Assembly: GCA_943323675.2 (NCBI GenBank) | Contig: CALPIR020000135.1 | Coordinates: 1-6,404, forward strand | Origin: Chitinophaga pinensis | GTDB lineage: Bacteria; Bacteroidota; Bacteroidia; UKL13-3 | Direction of reading: 5' to 3' | Length of the DNA: 6,404 nt | Shown: in pieces, positions 1 to 6,097 of the stretch | How positions within the stretch are numbered: position 1 is the stretch's first letter | Layout of the letters: every line of letters begins with the position of its first letter | Position numbers and translations under genes: made by a program | Notes under the pieces: model-generated | The model's database searches: none | Seen by the model: only the letters and a program-made list of their open reading frames with translations | Told to the model about the DNA's origin: nothing

Positions 1-1
1 A

Positions 2-229
2 AAAAACTTTATTTTACCAGGTGGAAACACCGTTGCATCACATTGCCACGTAGCACGCTGTATTTGCCGCAGGGCAGAGCGTATTGTTGTGCACTTATCA
101 ACTGAAACAGAAGTGCCAGAAATAATTGTAAGGTACCTAAATAGATTAAGCGATTACTTGTTTATTTTATCTCGTAAGGTGGTGCATGATGCTGGTGCTA
201 AGGAAACAGTTTGGAAACCCAGAATTTAA
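2..229 (+). CDS. Cob(I)alamin adenosyltransferase, PduO type (3' end only)
   Basis: This is the C-terminal 75 residues of a corrinoid adenosyltransferase; the gene begins upstream of the window. The enzyme transfers the adenosyl group of ATP to reduced cob(I)alamin (or cobyrinate diamide) to make adenosylcobalamin in the cytoplasm. The reading frame opens at base 2 with FILPGG (fragment residues 3-8), followed by the family signature ARCICRRAER (18-27) and NRLSDYLF (47-54), and ends in a TAA. The CRRAER and NRLSDYLF blocks are the best conserved parts of PduO/MMAB-type enzymes and line the ATP/corrinoid site in known structures. Family members are about 180-190 residues, so roughly 40% of the protein is present. 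The end is natural, not a truncation: the tail after NRLSDYLF has normal length. It converges on the EamA gene 8 bp away, and a BtuF-like gene lies just beyond, which supports a corrinoid role. The family call is firm; the symbol (pduO, cobO-like) is not decided by sequence. Confidence 0.93.
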   Translation, partial: KNFILPGGNTVASHCHVARCICRRAERIVVHLSTETEVPEIIVRYLNRLSDYLFILSRKVVHDAGAKETVWKPRI

Positions 230-237
230 CGTTTTAT

Positions 238-1131
238 TTAATTTGTTTTCTTGGCAAAGCTTTTGTTAACTAGCCAAACTCCTGCAATGGTTAATACAAC
301 TGCTATTGCAATAGAAAGGTTCAATTTCTCATCAAGCCAAAGCCAACCTAAAATTACCGCCACTATGGTATTGATGTATGCATATGTGCTTACTATGGTG
401 GCGGGCAAAGCTTTAAGTACATACATGTAGCTACCATAACCAACCAAACTACCAAAAATCACCAAGTATACTACCGCGTTTATCCCCTCTTGAGCAGGTG
501 TAAAGTTTTGCCACTCGCCCATTAATGAGCCAAATATTAATAAAATGGCGCCTGCACTTAGCATTTGTAAACCTGCACCATAAAAGGCATTTAACCCTGT
601 ATTTTTGTTTTTACTGTATATACTGCCTAATCCCCATCCCAATATTGCAATTAAAATAAAAACGATTCCCAATACATAATCGGGATTGGCTAATTCAGAT
701 AGGTTGTCTCTAAAAATTATAAATTGAGCCACCAAACAAGCGCCAATTCCAATCCAAGCAACTGCTTTAAGGGGTTCTTTATTAGCGCCAAATAAAGCAT
801 TTACACCTATAATGCTCAGCGGAGTTAGCGCACAAATTAATGCAGCTAATCCACTGCTAATGTGCATTTCGGCCCAAGTAACTAAGCCATTACCAATAAC
901 CAGCATGAGTATTCCGTTTATTACATAAACTTTAAATTGACTCCAGCTTGGTAACGAATAACCTTTAAGCAAAAAGAAAGTGCAAATAATTAATCCACCT
1001 ATAGTATGGCGCATGCCAGCCATAATAAATGGCGGAAAACTTTGCACACCGATTCGGATTGCTAAAAAAGTAGTACCCCAAAAGAAAGCCACACCAGCAT
1101 ATGCCAGCCAAGCCTTTGCGTTAGCATTCAT
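238..1131 (-). CDS. EamA family (DMT superfamily) transporter
   Basis: This is a 297-residue inner-membrane protein of the drug/metabolite transporter superfamily, built of two EamA repeats (about residues 9-138 and 151-290) with ten predicted helices. Diagnostic stretches are FFWGTTFLAIRIGV (16-29) in helix 1, the R-H-T-I-G-G segment near residue 41 in helix 2, the NGLVTWAEMHISSGLAALI region before helix 4, and LPATIVSTYAYINTIVAVILGW in the second repeat, a form typical of the YedA-like branch. Length is normal. It starts at ATG 18 bp downstream of the BtuF-like gene on the same strand and is probably co-transcribed with it; no Shine-Dalgarno is visible, as usual in Bacteroidota. Family members export amino acids, purines or other metabolites, and the substrate cannot be predicted here. 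Its placement between a BtuF-like protein and a cobalamin adenosyltransferase allows, but does not show, a link with corrinoids. Confidence 0.93.
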   Translation of the reverse strand: MNANAKAWLAYAGVAFFWGTTFLAIRIGVQSFPPFIMAGMRHTIGGLIICTFFLLKGYSLPSWSQFKVYVINGILMLVIGNGLVTWAEMHISSGLAALICALTPLSIIGVNALFGANKEPLKAVAWIGIGACLVAQFIIFRDNLSELANPDYVLGIVFILIAILGWGLGSIYSKNKNTGLNAFYGAGLQMLSAGAILLIFGSLMGEWQNFTPAQEGINAVVYLVIFGSLVGYGSYMYVLKALPATIVSTYAYINTIVAVILGWLWLDEKLNLSIAIAVVLTIAGVWLVNKSFAKKTN

Positions 1132-1149
1132 GATGCAACAATAGCATAT

Positions 1150-1956
1150 TTAACTGCTTAGTTGTGCGATAAGTGTATTAAAGTATTTCACACTATTCAG
1201 CAAACGACTGCCGTACCAACTAAACAGCTCACCCTCAACTAAAATAATTTTTGATTGGGGACATATTTGTTGCAATTCATCAATGTGTTTTTCTTTAAAC
1301 GGATAGGGCTCGCTTGATAAGAAAATAAAGTCTGGGTTTAATTCGGTAATCTCTTGGGTTGATAACTCTGGATATCTGCCCATTTTTTCAGTGGTTGAAT
1401 TAATCAACCCCATAGACGATATCATTTCATTAATAAAATTATCATTTCCTGCACACATCCATGGTTTACGCCAAATTAGGTATAATACACTTTTACCTTT
1501 AATAGGATTCCTGTTATCGCTTTTAAATGTGTTAAACGAATCGTTAATGGAAGTTGCTATGGCATTGGCCTCAATAGGTTTGTTTACCAATAACCCAACT
1601 TGCTTTACCATATGTATGGCATCATCAAGCGTTTTAATATCGCTTACCCAAACGGGGTATTTCTCCATTAACTCTTCAATTTGTAACTTATCGTTCTCTT
1701 CTTTATTTGCAATAATCAAATCAGGGTACAAAGCATCTACCCTATCTATCTTCACATTTTTTGTACCTCCAACCAATGGTTTTGCGTCACGCATTGCTAT
1801 AGGATGAATACAAAAAAGTGTTTGACCTACCACCTCATCCGTTAATCCCAAATCGTATAACAATTCGGTTTGGGATGGAACCAAAGAGATAATTCGCTTG
1901 GGTGAGTCAGGGAAAGTAACTAATCTTCCAATTTGATCTGTTAAGTTTTTTGTCAT
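1150..1956 (-). CDS. BtuF-like helical backbone metal/corrinoid-binding protein
   Basis: This 268-residue protein belongs to the TroA/BtuF superfamily of substrate-binding proteins for cobalamin, haem and iron chelates. Visible features, numbered from the chosen start, are DQIGR (7-11), KRIISLVPSQTELLYDLGL (20-38), matching the first lobe of BtuF-type proteins, VGGTKN (62-67), the inter-lobe NKEEN (84-88), WRKPWM (162-167), a conserved SSEPYPFKEKH (214-224) and EGELFSWYGSRLL (241-253). No signal peptide or lipobox is present from any start, so the protein as read would stay in the cytoplasm. The frame is open to a TTG at 2025, but that TTG is the end of a promoter-like box; ATG 1992 (280 aa) is possible. 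ATG 1956 is preferred because homologues, as I recall them, begin a few residues before DQxGR, and an AGGGA precedes it. It is the first gene of a pair with the EamA transporter; no ABC permease or ATPase is in view. A nearby adenosyltransferase favours corrinoid over iron. Confidence 0.85.
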   Translation of the reverse strand: MTKNLTDQIGRLVTFPDSPKRIISLVPSQTELLYDLGLTDEVVGQTLFCIHPIAMRDAKPLVGGTKNVKIDRVDALYPDLIIANKEENDKLQIEELMEKYPVWVSDIKTLDDAIHMVKQVGLLVNKPIEANAIATSINDSFNTFKSDNRNPIKGKSVLYLIWRKPWMCAGNDNFINEMISSMGLINSTTEKMGRYPELSTQEITELNPDFIFLSSEPYPFKEKHIDELQQICPQSKIILVEGELFSWYGSRLLNSVKYFNTLIAQLSS

Positions 1957-2022
1957 AGATCCCTGGGCAGGGTGTGGGGTTTTAACATTCATAATGGAGT
2001 AATTTGCTATACATTTAGAATT

Positions 2023-2030
2023 CAAAAATA
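2023..2030 (-). promoter_or_regulatory. Bacteroidota-type -7 box (TATTTTTG) for the BtuF-like/EamA pair
   Basis: On the minus strand the sequence reads TATTTTTG, an exact match to the TAnnTTTG -7 consensus of Bacteroidota primary-sigma promoters. No clear TTTG -33 element is seen about 20 bp upstream, so the match is half a promoter. A transcript starting a few bases downstream would begin near 2015-2018, giving a leader of about 25 nt to ATG 1992 or 60 nt to ATG 1956. It would exclude the TTG at 2025 as a start. Confidence 0.5.
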
Positions 2031-2049
2031 ATATAAATTTAACACTGCC

Positions 2050-2081
2050 TTTCGTTATGAAGTAAAATTTTAGTTAATTTG
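2050..2081 (+). promoter_or_regulatory. Possible promoter of the DUF4199-glycosyltransferase operon
   Basis: TTTC at 2050-2053 and TTAATTTG at 2074-2081 each differ by one base from the Bacteroidota -33 (TTTG) and -7 (TAnnTTTG) elements and are separated by 20 bp, the expected spacing. Transcription would begin near 2088-2090, leaving a very short leader before the ATG at 2098. Matches of this quality occur by chance in AT-rich DNA, so this is tentative. Confidence 0.35.
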
Positions 2082-2097
2082 AAAAAAACAATACAAA

Positions 2098-2637
2098 ATG
2101 GAAACCAAATCAGGTTGGCCCCTAGCCCTAAAGTACGCGCTAATACTCGCATTTTCAACTATCGCAATTAATCTTGTATTTTACATGATTAACCCCAAAT
2201 CGGTAGAAGGCACTTGGTCGGTTGTTGGTATTGTTCAATTGTTACTTGCTGTTATTACCAGTGTTTACGTTTTATATGCCGCTACCAAGGTGCGCAGAGA
2301 CCAAGACCTAGATGGTATAATTTCTTACAAAAAATCACTTGGATTTATGATGCAAATGGCATTGCCAGCTGCACTCATTATTAGTTTTTATACCTTCATA
2401 TTTTTCGCCTATATCAACCCTGAGTTGTTGGTTAAAATATGGGAAACCCAAGCAGAACAAATGGCCAATGCTGGCAAATCTGATGAAGAGATAGAACGTA
2501 CCATGCAAATGGCAAAATTATTTAACAGCCCAGCTGCCATGACATTTTTTGGTGCTATAGGTACCATGTTCCAAATGTTTATCTATGCCTTGATTGCCTC
2601 TATATTTACCAAAAAAGAACCTGTAACTTTCGAATAA
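2098..2637 (+). CDS. DUF4199 domain-containing membrane protein
   Basis: This 179-residue integral membrane protein is recognised as a DUF4199 member, a family largely confined to Bacteroidota and without known function. Four hydrophobic segments are visible at about residues 8-31, 40-62, 84-106 and 148-171. The family pattern is present: a cytoplasmic-type stretch RRDQDLDGIISYKKSLGF (66-83) before helix 3, a polar segment with NPELL and then GKSDEEIE (126-133) between helices 3 and 4, and a lysine-rich tail after helix 4. Length is normal for the family. It starts at ATG with no Shine-Dalgarno and is the first gene of a four-gene run, 7 bp ahead of the family 2 glycosyltransferase. DUF4199 genes next to this type of glycosyltransferase are, as far as I recall, a common arrangement in Bacteroidota, which hints at a helper role at the membrane; this is inference. 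Confidence 0.9.
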   Translation: METKSGWPLALKYALILAFSTIAINLVFYMINPKSVEGTWSVVGIVQLLLAVITSVYVLYAATKVRRDQDLDGIISYKKSLGFMMQMALPAALIISFYTFIFFAYINPELLVKIWETQAEQMANAGKSDEEIERTMQMAKLFNSPAAMTFFGAIGTMFQMFIYALIASIFTKKEPVTFE

Positions 2638-2644
2638 TACATCA

Positions 2645-3613
2645 ATGCAACAAGCAATAGATATCTCTATAATTATACCGCTAATAAACGAGGAAGAATC
2701 GTTACCGGAATTGGTAAGTTGGATTGAGCGTGTAATGCTCGACAACAAGTATACCTATGAAGTGGTAATGATTGATGATGGCAGCACAGATAAATCTTGG
2801 CAAGTAATTGAACAATTGCATCATAACAATCCAAACATAAAAGGTATTCGCTTTAGAAGAAATTATGGAAAAAGTGCTGCATTAAATGTTGGTTTTCATC
2901 AATGCCATGGCCATGTAGTAATTACCATGGATGCGGATTTACAAGACTCACCTGATGAAATACCTGACCTTTATAATATGATTGTAAACGAAGGTTATGA
3001 TATTGTAAGTGGTTGGAAAAAGAAACGCTACGACCCCATTACCAAGACCCTTCCTACTAAATTATTTAATTGGGCCACCCGTAAAATGAGTGGCATTAAT
3101 AACCTGCATGACTTTAATTGTGGCTTAAAGAGCTACCACCACGAAGTTGTAAAAAACATAGAAGTGTATAACGAAATGCACCGTTATATCCCTGTAATTG
3201 CTAAATGGGCGGGGTACACTAAAATTACCGAAAAAATAGTGCAACACCGCGAGCGTAAATACGGAACTACCAAATTTGGTTTAGAGCGTTTTATCAATGG
3301 TTTTCTTGATTTGCTCACCATATTTTTTGTGAGCAAGTTTGGCAAAAAGCCTATGCATTTTTTTGGGGTTTTGGGTACTTTAAGTTTCTTCACTGGATTT
3401 GTAATTACTTGCATTTTACTTGGCGAAAAAATATACAACTCATACCAACTTATTGAGCAACGTGGCGTAACCGATATGCCACTATTTTATTTGGCCTTGG
3501 TACTTTTAATAATTGGTGTGCAATTGTTTTTAGCAGGGTTTATTGGCGAAATGATTTCTCGCAATGCAAACGATAGAAATCACTACGGAATTAAACAACG
3601 CTTAGGTGAGTAA
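2645..3613 (+). CDS. Family 2 glycosyltransferase, polyprenyl-phosphate sugar transferase type
   Basis: This 322-residue GT2 enzyme has a cytoplasmic GT-A domain (about 5-225) and two C-terminal membrane helices (about 239-259 and 279-301), the layout of GtrB/ArnC/DPM1-like enzymes that move a sugar from a nucleotide donor to a lipid phosphate carrier. Visible motifs are SIIIPLINEEESLPEL (8-23), the nucleotide-binding MIDDGSTDKSW (42-52), RRNYGKSAALNVGF (71-84), the metal-binding DADLQD (96-101), DFNCGLKSY (156-164), and HRYIPV with the HRERKYGTTKFGLER stretch (179-184, 201-215), which in this family sits near the active site and membrane. All expected catalytic residues are present, so it should be active. 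The gene follows DUF4199 by 7 bp, and its last 8 bp overlap the GTG start of the next glycosyltransferase. No GtrA flippase or GT-C transferase is in view, so where the lipid-linked sugar goes is unknown. Undecaprenyl-phosphate is the likely acceptor by family. Confidence 0.93.
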   Translation: MQQAIDISIIIPLINEEESLPELVSWIERVMLDNKYTYEVVMIDDGSTDKSWQVIEQLHHNNPNIKGIRFRRNYGKSAALNVGFHQCHGHVVITMDADLQDSPDEIPDLYNMIVNEGYDIVSGWKKKRYDPITKTLPTKLFNWATRKMSGINNLHDFNCGLKSYHHEVVKNIEVYNEMHRYIPVIAKWAGYTKITEKIVQHRERKYGTTKFGLERFINGFLDLLTIFFVSKFGKKPMHFFGVLGTLSFFTGFVITCILLGEKIYNSYQLIEQRGVTDMPLFYLALVLLIIGVQLFLAGFIGEMISRNANDRNHYGIKQRLGE

Positions 3614-4739
3614 AAAAAGAATTTTAATAGTAGGGCCAGCCCATCCTTTACGCGGTGGATTAGCCACTTACAACGAACGCTTGGCAGCAGTACTAAAGGA
3701 GTCGGGGCACGAATGCGACATCTTGAGTTTCTCGCTCCAATATCCCAAACTTTTGTTTCCGGGCAAAACACAACTTTCTTCAGATAGTGCACCTAACAAC
3801 ATTACCATACATGCAGAAATAAACTCCATTAACCCCTTAAATTGGATTAGTGTTGGTTTAAAATATAAAAAAGCCAAATACGATATTGTTGTTTTTAGGT
3901 ATTGGATGAGTTTTATGGCTCCAGCCTTTGGCACCATTGCGCGATTAATTAAAAGCAATGCACATACCAAGATATTGGCCATTACAGATAATGTAATACC
4001 ACACGAAAGAAAGTTTTTTGATGCTGCGTTTACCAATTATTTTTTGCCAGTATGCGATGGATTTTTAACCATGAGCGAATCGGTAAAACAAGATTTAATA
4101 GACCTTAAACTTACACAACCAATTGCTTATGTGCCTCATCCAATGTATGATACATTTGGAACAGCCATTGACAAAAACGAAGCGAAAAAATTACTTGGTT
4201 TGGATACGGGCACAAACTACTTATTGTTTTTTGGATTTATTAGAAAATATAAAGGCTTAGGGTTGCTATTAAATGCATTTGCCGATGAACGTTTAAAAGC
4301 AATAAACCTTAAATTAATTGTTGCTGGTGAGTTTTACGAAGATAAGAACCCTTACCTCGAACAAATAGAAAAACTTGGGTTAAAAGATAGGGTTATCGTT
4401 TGCGATGATTTTATCCCCAACAACAAAGTATCAACCTACTTTTGTGCTAGCGATGTGGTGGTTCAACCCTACTTAAACGCCACACAAAGTGGGGTAACGC
4501 AAATTGCCTATTATTACAATAAACCCATGATTGTGACCAATGTGGGTGGTTTAGCCGAATTGGTACCTAATAATAAAGTGGGTTTTGTGTGTAATGTTAG
4601 CGAGCAAGAAATTGCTGATGCCATGTATAACTTTTACACCCAACAAAAAGAACAAGAATTTACCAATGCAGCCGAACAAGAAAAGCAGCGATTTACTTGG
4701 CAAAATTTATGTAATCAACTTTTAAATTTGGCGAAATAA
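3606..4739 (+). CDS. GT-B glycosyltransferase (GT4-like), first of two
   Basis: This 377-residue protein has a GT-B fold of two Rossmann-like domains and no membrane helix or signal peptide, so it acts in the cytoplasm or on the membrane face. The N-terminal domain opens with RILIVGPAHPLRGGLATYNERLA (5-27), whose GGLATY loop is typical of GT4 enzymes, followed by SLQYPKLLFPGKTQ. The C-terminal domain has FFGFIRKYKGL (208-218), where the Arg and Lys are expected to bind the donor phosphates, and TNVGGLAE (311-318). Where canonical GT4 enzymes have E-x7-E, this protein reads N291 to Q299 in the stretch ATQSGVTQIAY. I recognise that stretch as a feature of a common Bacteroidota subfamily, so it does not suggest a dead enzyme. 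The start is GTG, overlapping the GT2 stop by 8 bp, which implies translational coupling. Next gene follows after 2 bp. Donor and acceptor are unknown. Confidence 0.92.
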   Translation: MSKKRILIVGPAHPLRGGLATYNERLAAVLKESGHECDILSFSLQYPKLLFPGKTQLSSDSAPNNITIHAEINSINPLNWISVGLKYKKAKYDIVVFRYWMSFMAPAFGTIARLIKSNAHTKILAITDNVIPHERKFFDAAFTNYFLPVCDGFLTMSESVKQDLIDLKLTQPIAYVPHPMYDTFGTAIDKNEAKKLLGLDTGTNYLLFFGFIRKYKGLGLLLNAFADERLKAINLKLIVAGEFYEDKNPYLEQIEKLGLKDRVIVCDDFIPNNKVSTYFCASDVVVQPYLNATQSGVTQIAYYYNKPMIVTNVGGLAELVPNNKVGFVCNVSEQEIADAMYNFYTQQKEQEFTNAAEQEKQRFTWQNLCNQLLNLAK

Positions 4740-4741
4740 AG

Positions 4742-5875
4742 GTGGACAAAAAAATAAAAGTTTGTCATTTTAGCAGTGTGCACAACCAAAGCGACACCCG
4801 TGTATTTTACCGCGAATGCGCTTGGTTAGCCAACGATTTTGATGTAACACTAATTGCTATTGGTAAACTAAATACCACCATAAACGGAATTAAACTTATA
4901 GGAATACCTAAACCTGTTTCTAGGTTAAAACGTATTTTACATACCACCCGCGAAGTATATAAACTGGCCAAACAAGAAAACGCAGACATTTATCACTTTC
5001 ACGATCCTGAACTTATTCCTTTTGCGTGGTTACTTAAACGCAAGGGTAAAAAAGTAGTTTATGATATTCATGAAAACGTAACAGAAAGCCTAAAAGACAA
5101 AAACTGGTTACCCCTTAAGCGCTTATTTATAAATTTATACTTGCGGTTTGATGCCCTTGCTGCGAGAAACTTCGAACTTATTTTAGCAGAACAATCTTAT
5201 ACCAAAGTATACCAATATCGTTACCCCAATAAACAAACCACATTGGTGCGTAATTACGCATCAAACCAACTGTTTAAAAACTTTATTAATACCAACCGCG
5301 AAGTAAAAAACAACCGCATAAACTTGTTTTATATGGGCAGTATTGATGAACAATATTGCTGTAAACAAATGTTAGAGGCATTGGCTATACTTAACAAAAA
5401 TGGTATTGATGCAAACCTGAAAATGGTTGGTTGGATTGATCCGCACATCCAACAACAAATGAAACAATGGCCTTTTATGACAGCCATAAAAGATAAGGTT
5501 CAGTTTACAGGATTTATGGATGTACAAGAAGGATATAAGCTATCTGTTGATTGCAACATAGGGTTAAGCTTTGTATCTGATAACTTAAATGTTTCGCAAT
5601 CGTTGCCTCGTAAAATGTACGAATACATGCATATAGGTTTACCCGTAATTAGTTCTGGGCATTTATTGTATAAAAACATGGTTGAAACGCACGCCTTAGG
5701 TTTGTGCGTAAATACAAATACGGCTGTAGAAATTGCCAACACCGTAATGGCTATGATGAAATCAGGAAATTATTTAAACACCTTAGCGGAAAATAATTTA
5801 CATGCTGCGCAAACACATTTTAATTGGGAAACCGAGTACCAAAAACTAAAGGAGTTGTATTTGGGGATGATTTAG
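4742..5875 (+). CDS. GT-B glycosyltransferase (GT4-like), second of two
   Basis: This 377-residue GT-B enzyme is clearly different in sequence from the preceding one despite equal length. Its N-terminal domain starts VCHFSSVHNQSDTRVFYRECAWLA and carries YHFHDPELIPFAWLLKRKGKKVVYDIHENV (84-113), with HDPEL and D-x-HE marking the GT4 branch common in capsule and exopolysaccharide clusters. The C-terminal domain begins at FYMGSID (196-202), continues to the VQFTGFMD stretch, and has SLPRKMYEYMHIGLPVISS; the second Glu of E-x7-E is kept (E294) but the first is Gln286. No membrane segment or signal peptide is visible. The GTG start lies 2 bp after the previous stop, and no Shine-Dalgarno is obvious, so it probably depends on translation of its neighbour. 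It is the last gene of the operon. Donor and acceptor are unknown; some members of this branch are N-acetylhexosamine or glucose transferases, but nothing here picks one. Confidence 0.92.
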   Translation: MDKKIKVCHFSSVHNQSDTRVFYRECAWLANDFDVTLIAIGKLNTTINGIKLIGIPKPVSRLKRILHTTREVYKLAKQENADIYHFHDPELIPFAWLLKRKGKKVVYDIHENVTESLKDKNWLPLKRLFINLYLRFDALAARNFELILAEQSYTKVYQYRYPNKQTTLVRNYASNQLFKNFINTNREVKNNRINLFYMGSIDEQYCCKQMLEALAILNKNGIDANLKMVGWIDPHIQQQMKQWPFMTAIKDKVQFTGFMDVQEGYKLSVDCNIGLSFVSDNLNVSQSLPRKMYEYMHIGLPVISSGHLLYKNMVETHALGLCVNTNTAVEIANTVMAMMKSGNYLNTLAENNLHAAQTHFNWETEYQKLKELYLGMI

Positions 5876-5940
5876 AATAGTGTTTTGTTCATGGAAATTA
5901 AACCATAGTTGATATTTAGTCCTATTAAATTGATTCTCTA

Positions 5941-5994
5941 GACCACGCGAAGGATTCGAGCGGTAGCGGGGGGCCTTTTTTAGACCTTTTTAAT
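5941..5994. other. GC-rich intergenic element with T-runs (possible repeat, small RNA or terminator)
   Basis: Within the AT-rich 272 bp gap between the glycosyltransferase operon and the LamG gene, bases 5941-5975 hold 25 G or C in 35, including GATTCGAGCGGTAGCGG (5953-5969) and a run of six G, and are followed by two T-runs (5976-5981 and 5987-5991). TAGACC occurs at both 5939-5944 and 5981-5986. AAGG at 5950-5953 can pair with CCTT at 5974-5977, a weak stem with a 20-base loop. It resembles, from memory, intergenic GGGAT...AGCGG elements seen many times in flavobacterial genomes, but no second copy is in the window. It could also serve as the operon terminator. The rest of the gap (5876-5940 and 5995-6147) holds only AT-rich sequence, apart from the sites listed separately. 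Confidence 0.4.
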
Positions 5995-6010
5995 CTAACA
6001 AAATCACCGA

Positions 6011-6022
6011 ACAACATGTTGT
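6011..6022. promoter_or_regulatory. Perfect 12 bp palindrome ACAACATGTTGT
   Basis: The sequence ACAACATGTTGT is a perfect inverted repeat with no spacer. It lies about 70 bp upstream of the -7 box of the LamG gene and 17 bp after the T-runs of the GC-rich element. A dimeric regulator's operator would look like this, but its position is distant for a repressor, and no regulator gene is in the window. Its role is unknown. Confidence 0.3.
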
Positions 6023-6089
6023 AGCCTTTCTTTTCCATTTAAGCCCAACAATTTGTAATAATAAACAAGTTTTATACTAACTATATGGT

Positions 6090-6097
6090 TATTTTTG
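6090..6097 (+). promoter_or_regulatory. Bacteroidota-type -7 box (TATTTTTG) for the LamG gene
   Basis: TATTTTTG matches the TAnnTTTG consensus exactly. The expected -33 TTTG is not clear; the nearest TTTG (6052-6055) is too far, about 34 bp away. A start near 6104 would give an AT-rich leader of about 45 nt to the ATG at 6148. The 9-mer ATTAACAAC occurs twice around the predicted start, at 6100-6108 and 6122-6130, with 22 bp between starts. Confidence 0.5.

Noticed and set aside
4..229. The adenosyltransferase fragment as a pseudogene
   Set aside because: It is cut only by the window edge; the frame is intact, its motifs are complete and it ends in a natural stop.
1391..1807. Open frame of 138 codons on the + strand inside the BtuF-like gene
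   Set aside because: It lies fully antisense to a gene with clear family motifs, has no recognisable domain and no promoter or start context; it is a shadow of the real gene.
2518..2748. Minus-strand open frame spanning the DUF4199-GT2 junction
   Set aside because: It overlaps two well-supported genes on the other strand and has no recognisable sequence.
3668..4036. Open frame of 122 codons on the minus strand inside the first GT-B gene
   Set aside because: It is antisense to a strongly supported coding region with intact motifs and shows no family features.
3606..5875. The two 377-residue GT-B genes as a recent tandem duplication
   Set aside because: The equal length is coincidence: their N-terminal and donor-site motifs differ throughout and no extended shared nucleotide sequence is visible.
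5891..5906. ATGG...CCAT inverted repeat just after the last glycosyltransferase as an operon terminator
   Set aside because: The stem is only 4 bp with an 8-base loop and no T-run follows, so it is not a credible terminator.
5953..5969. GATTCGAG in the GC-rich element resembles a tRNA T-loop
   Set aside because: The flanks do not form the required 5 bp T stem, and no acceptor stem, anticodon arm or D arm can be found nearby.
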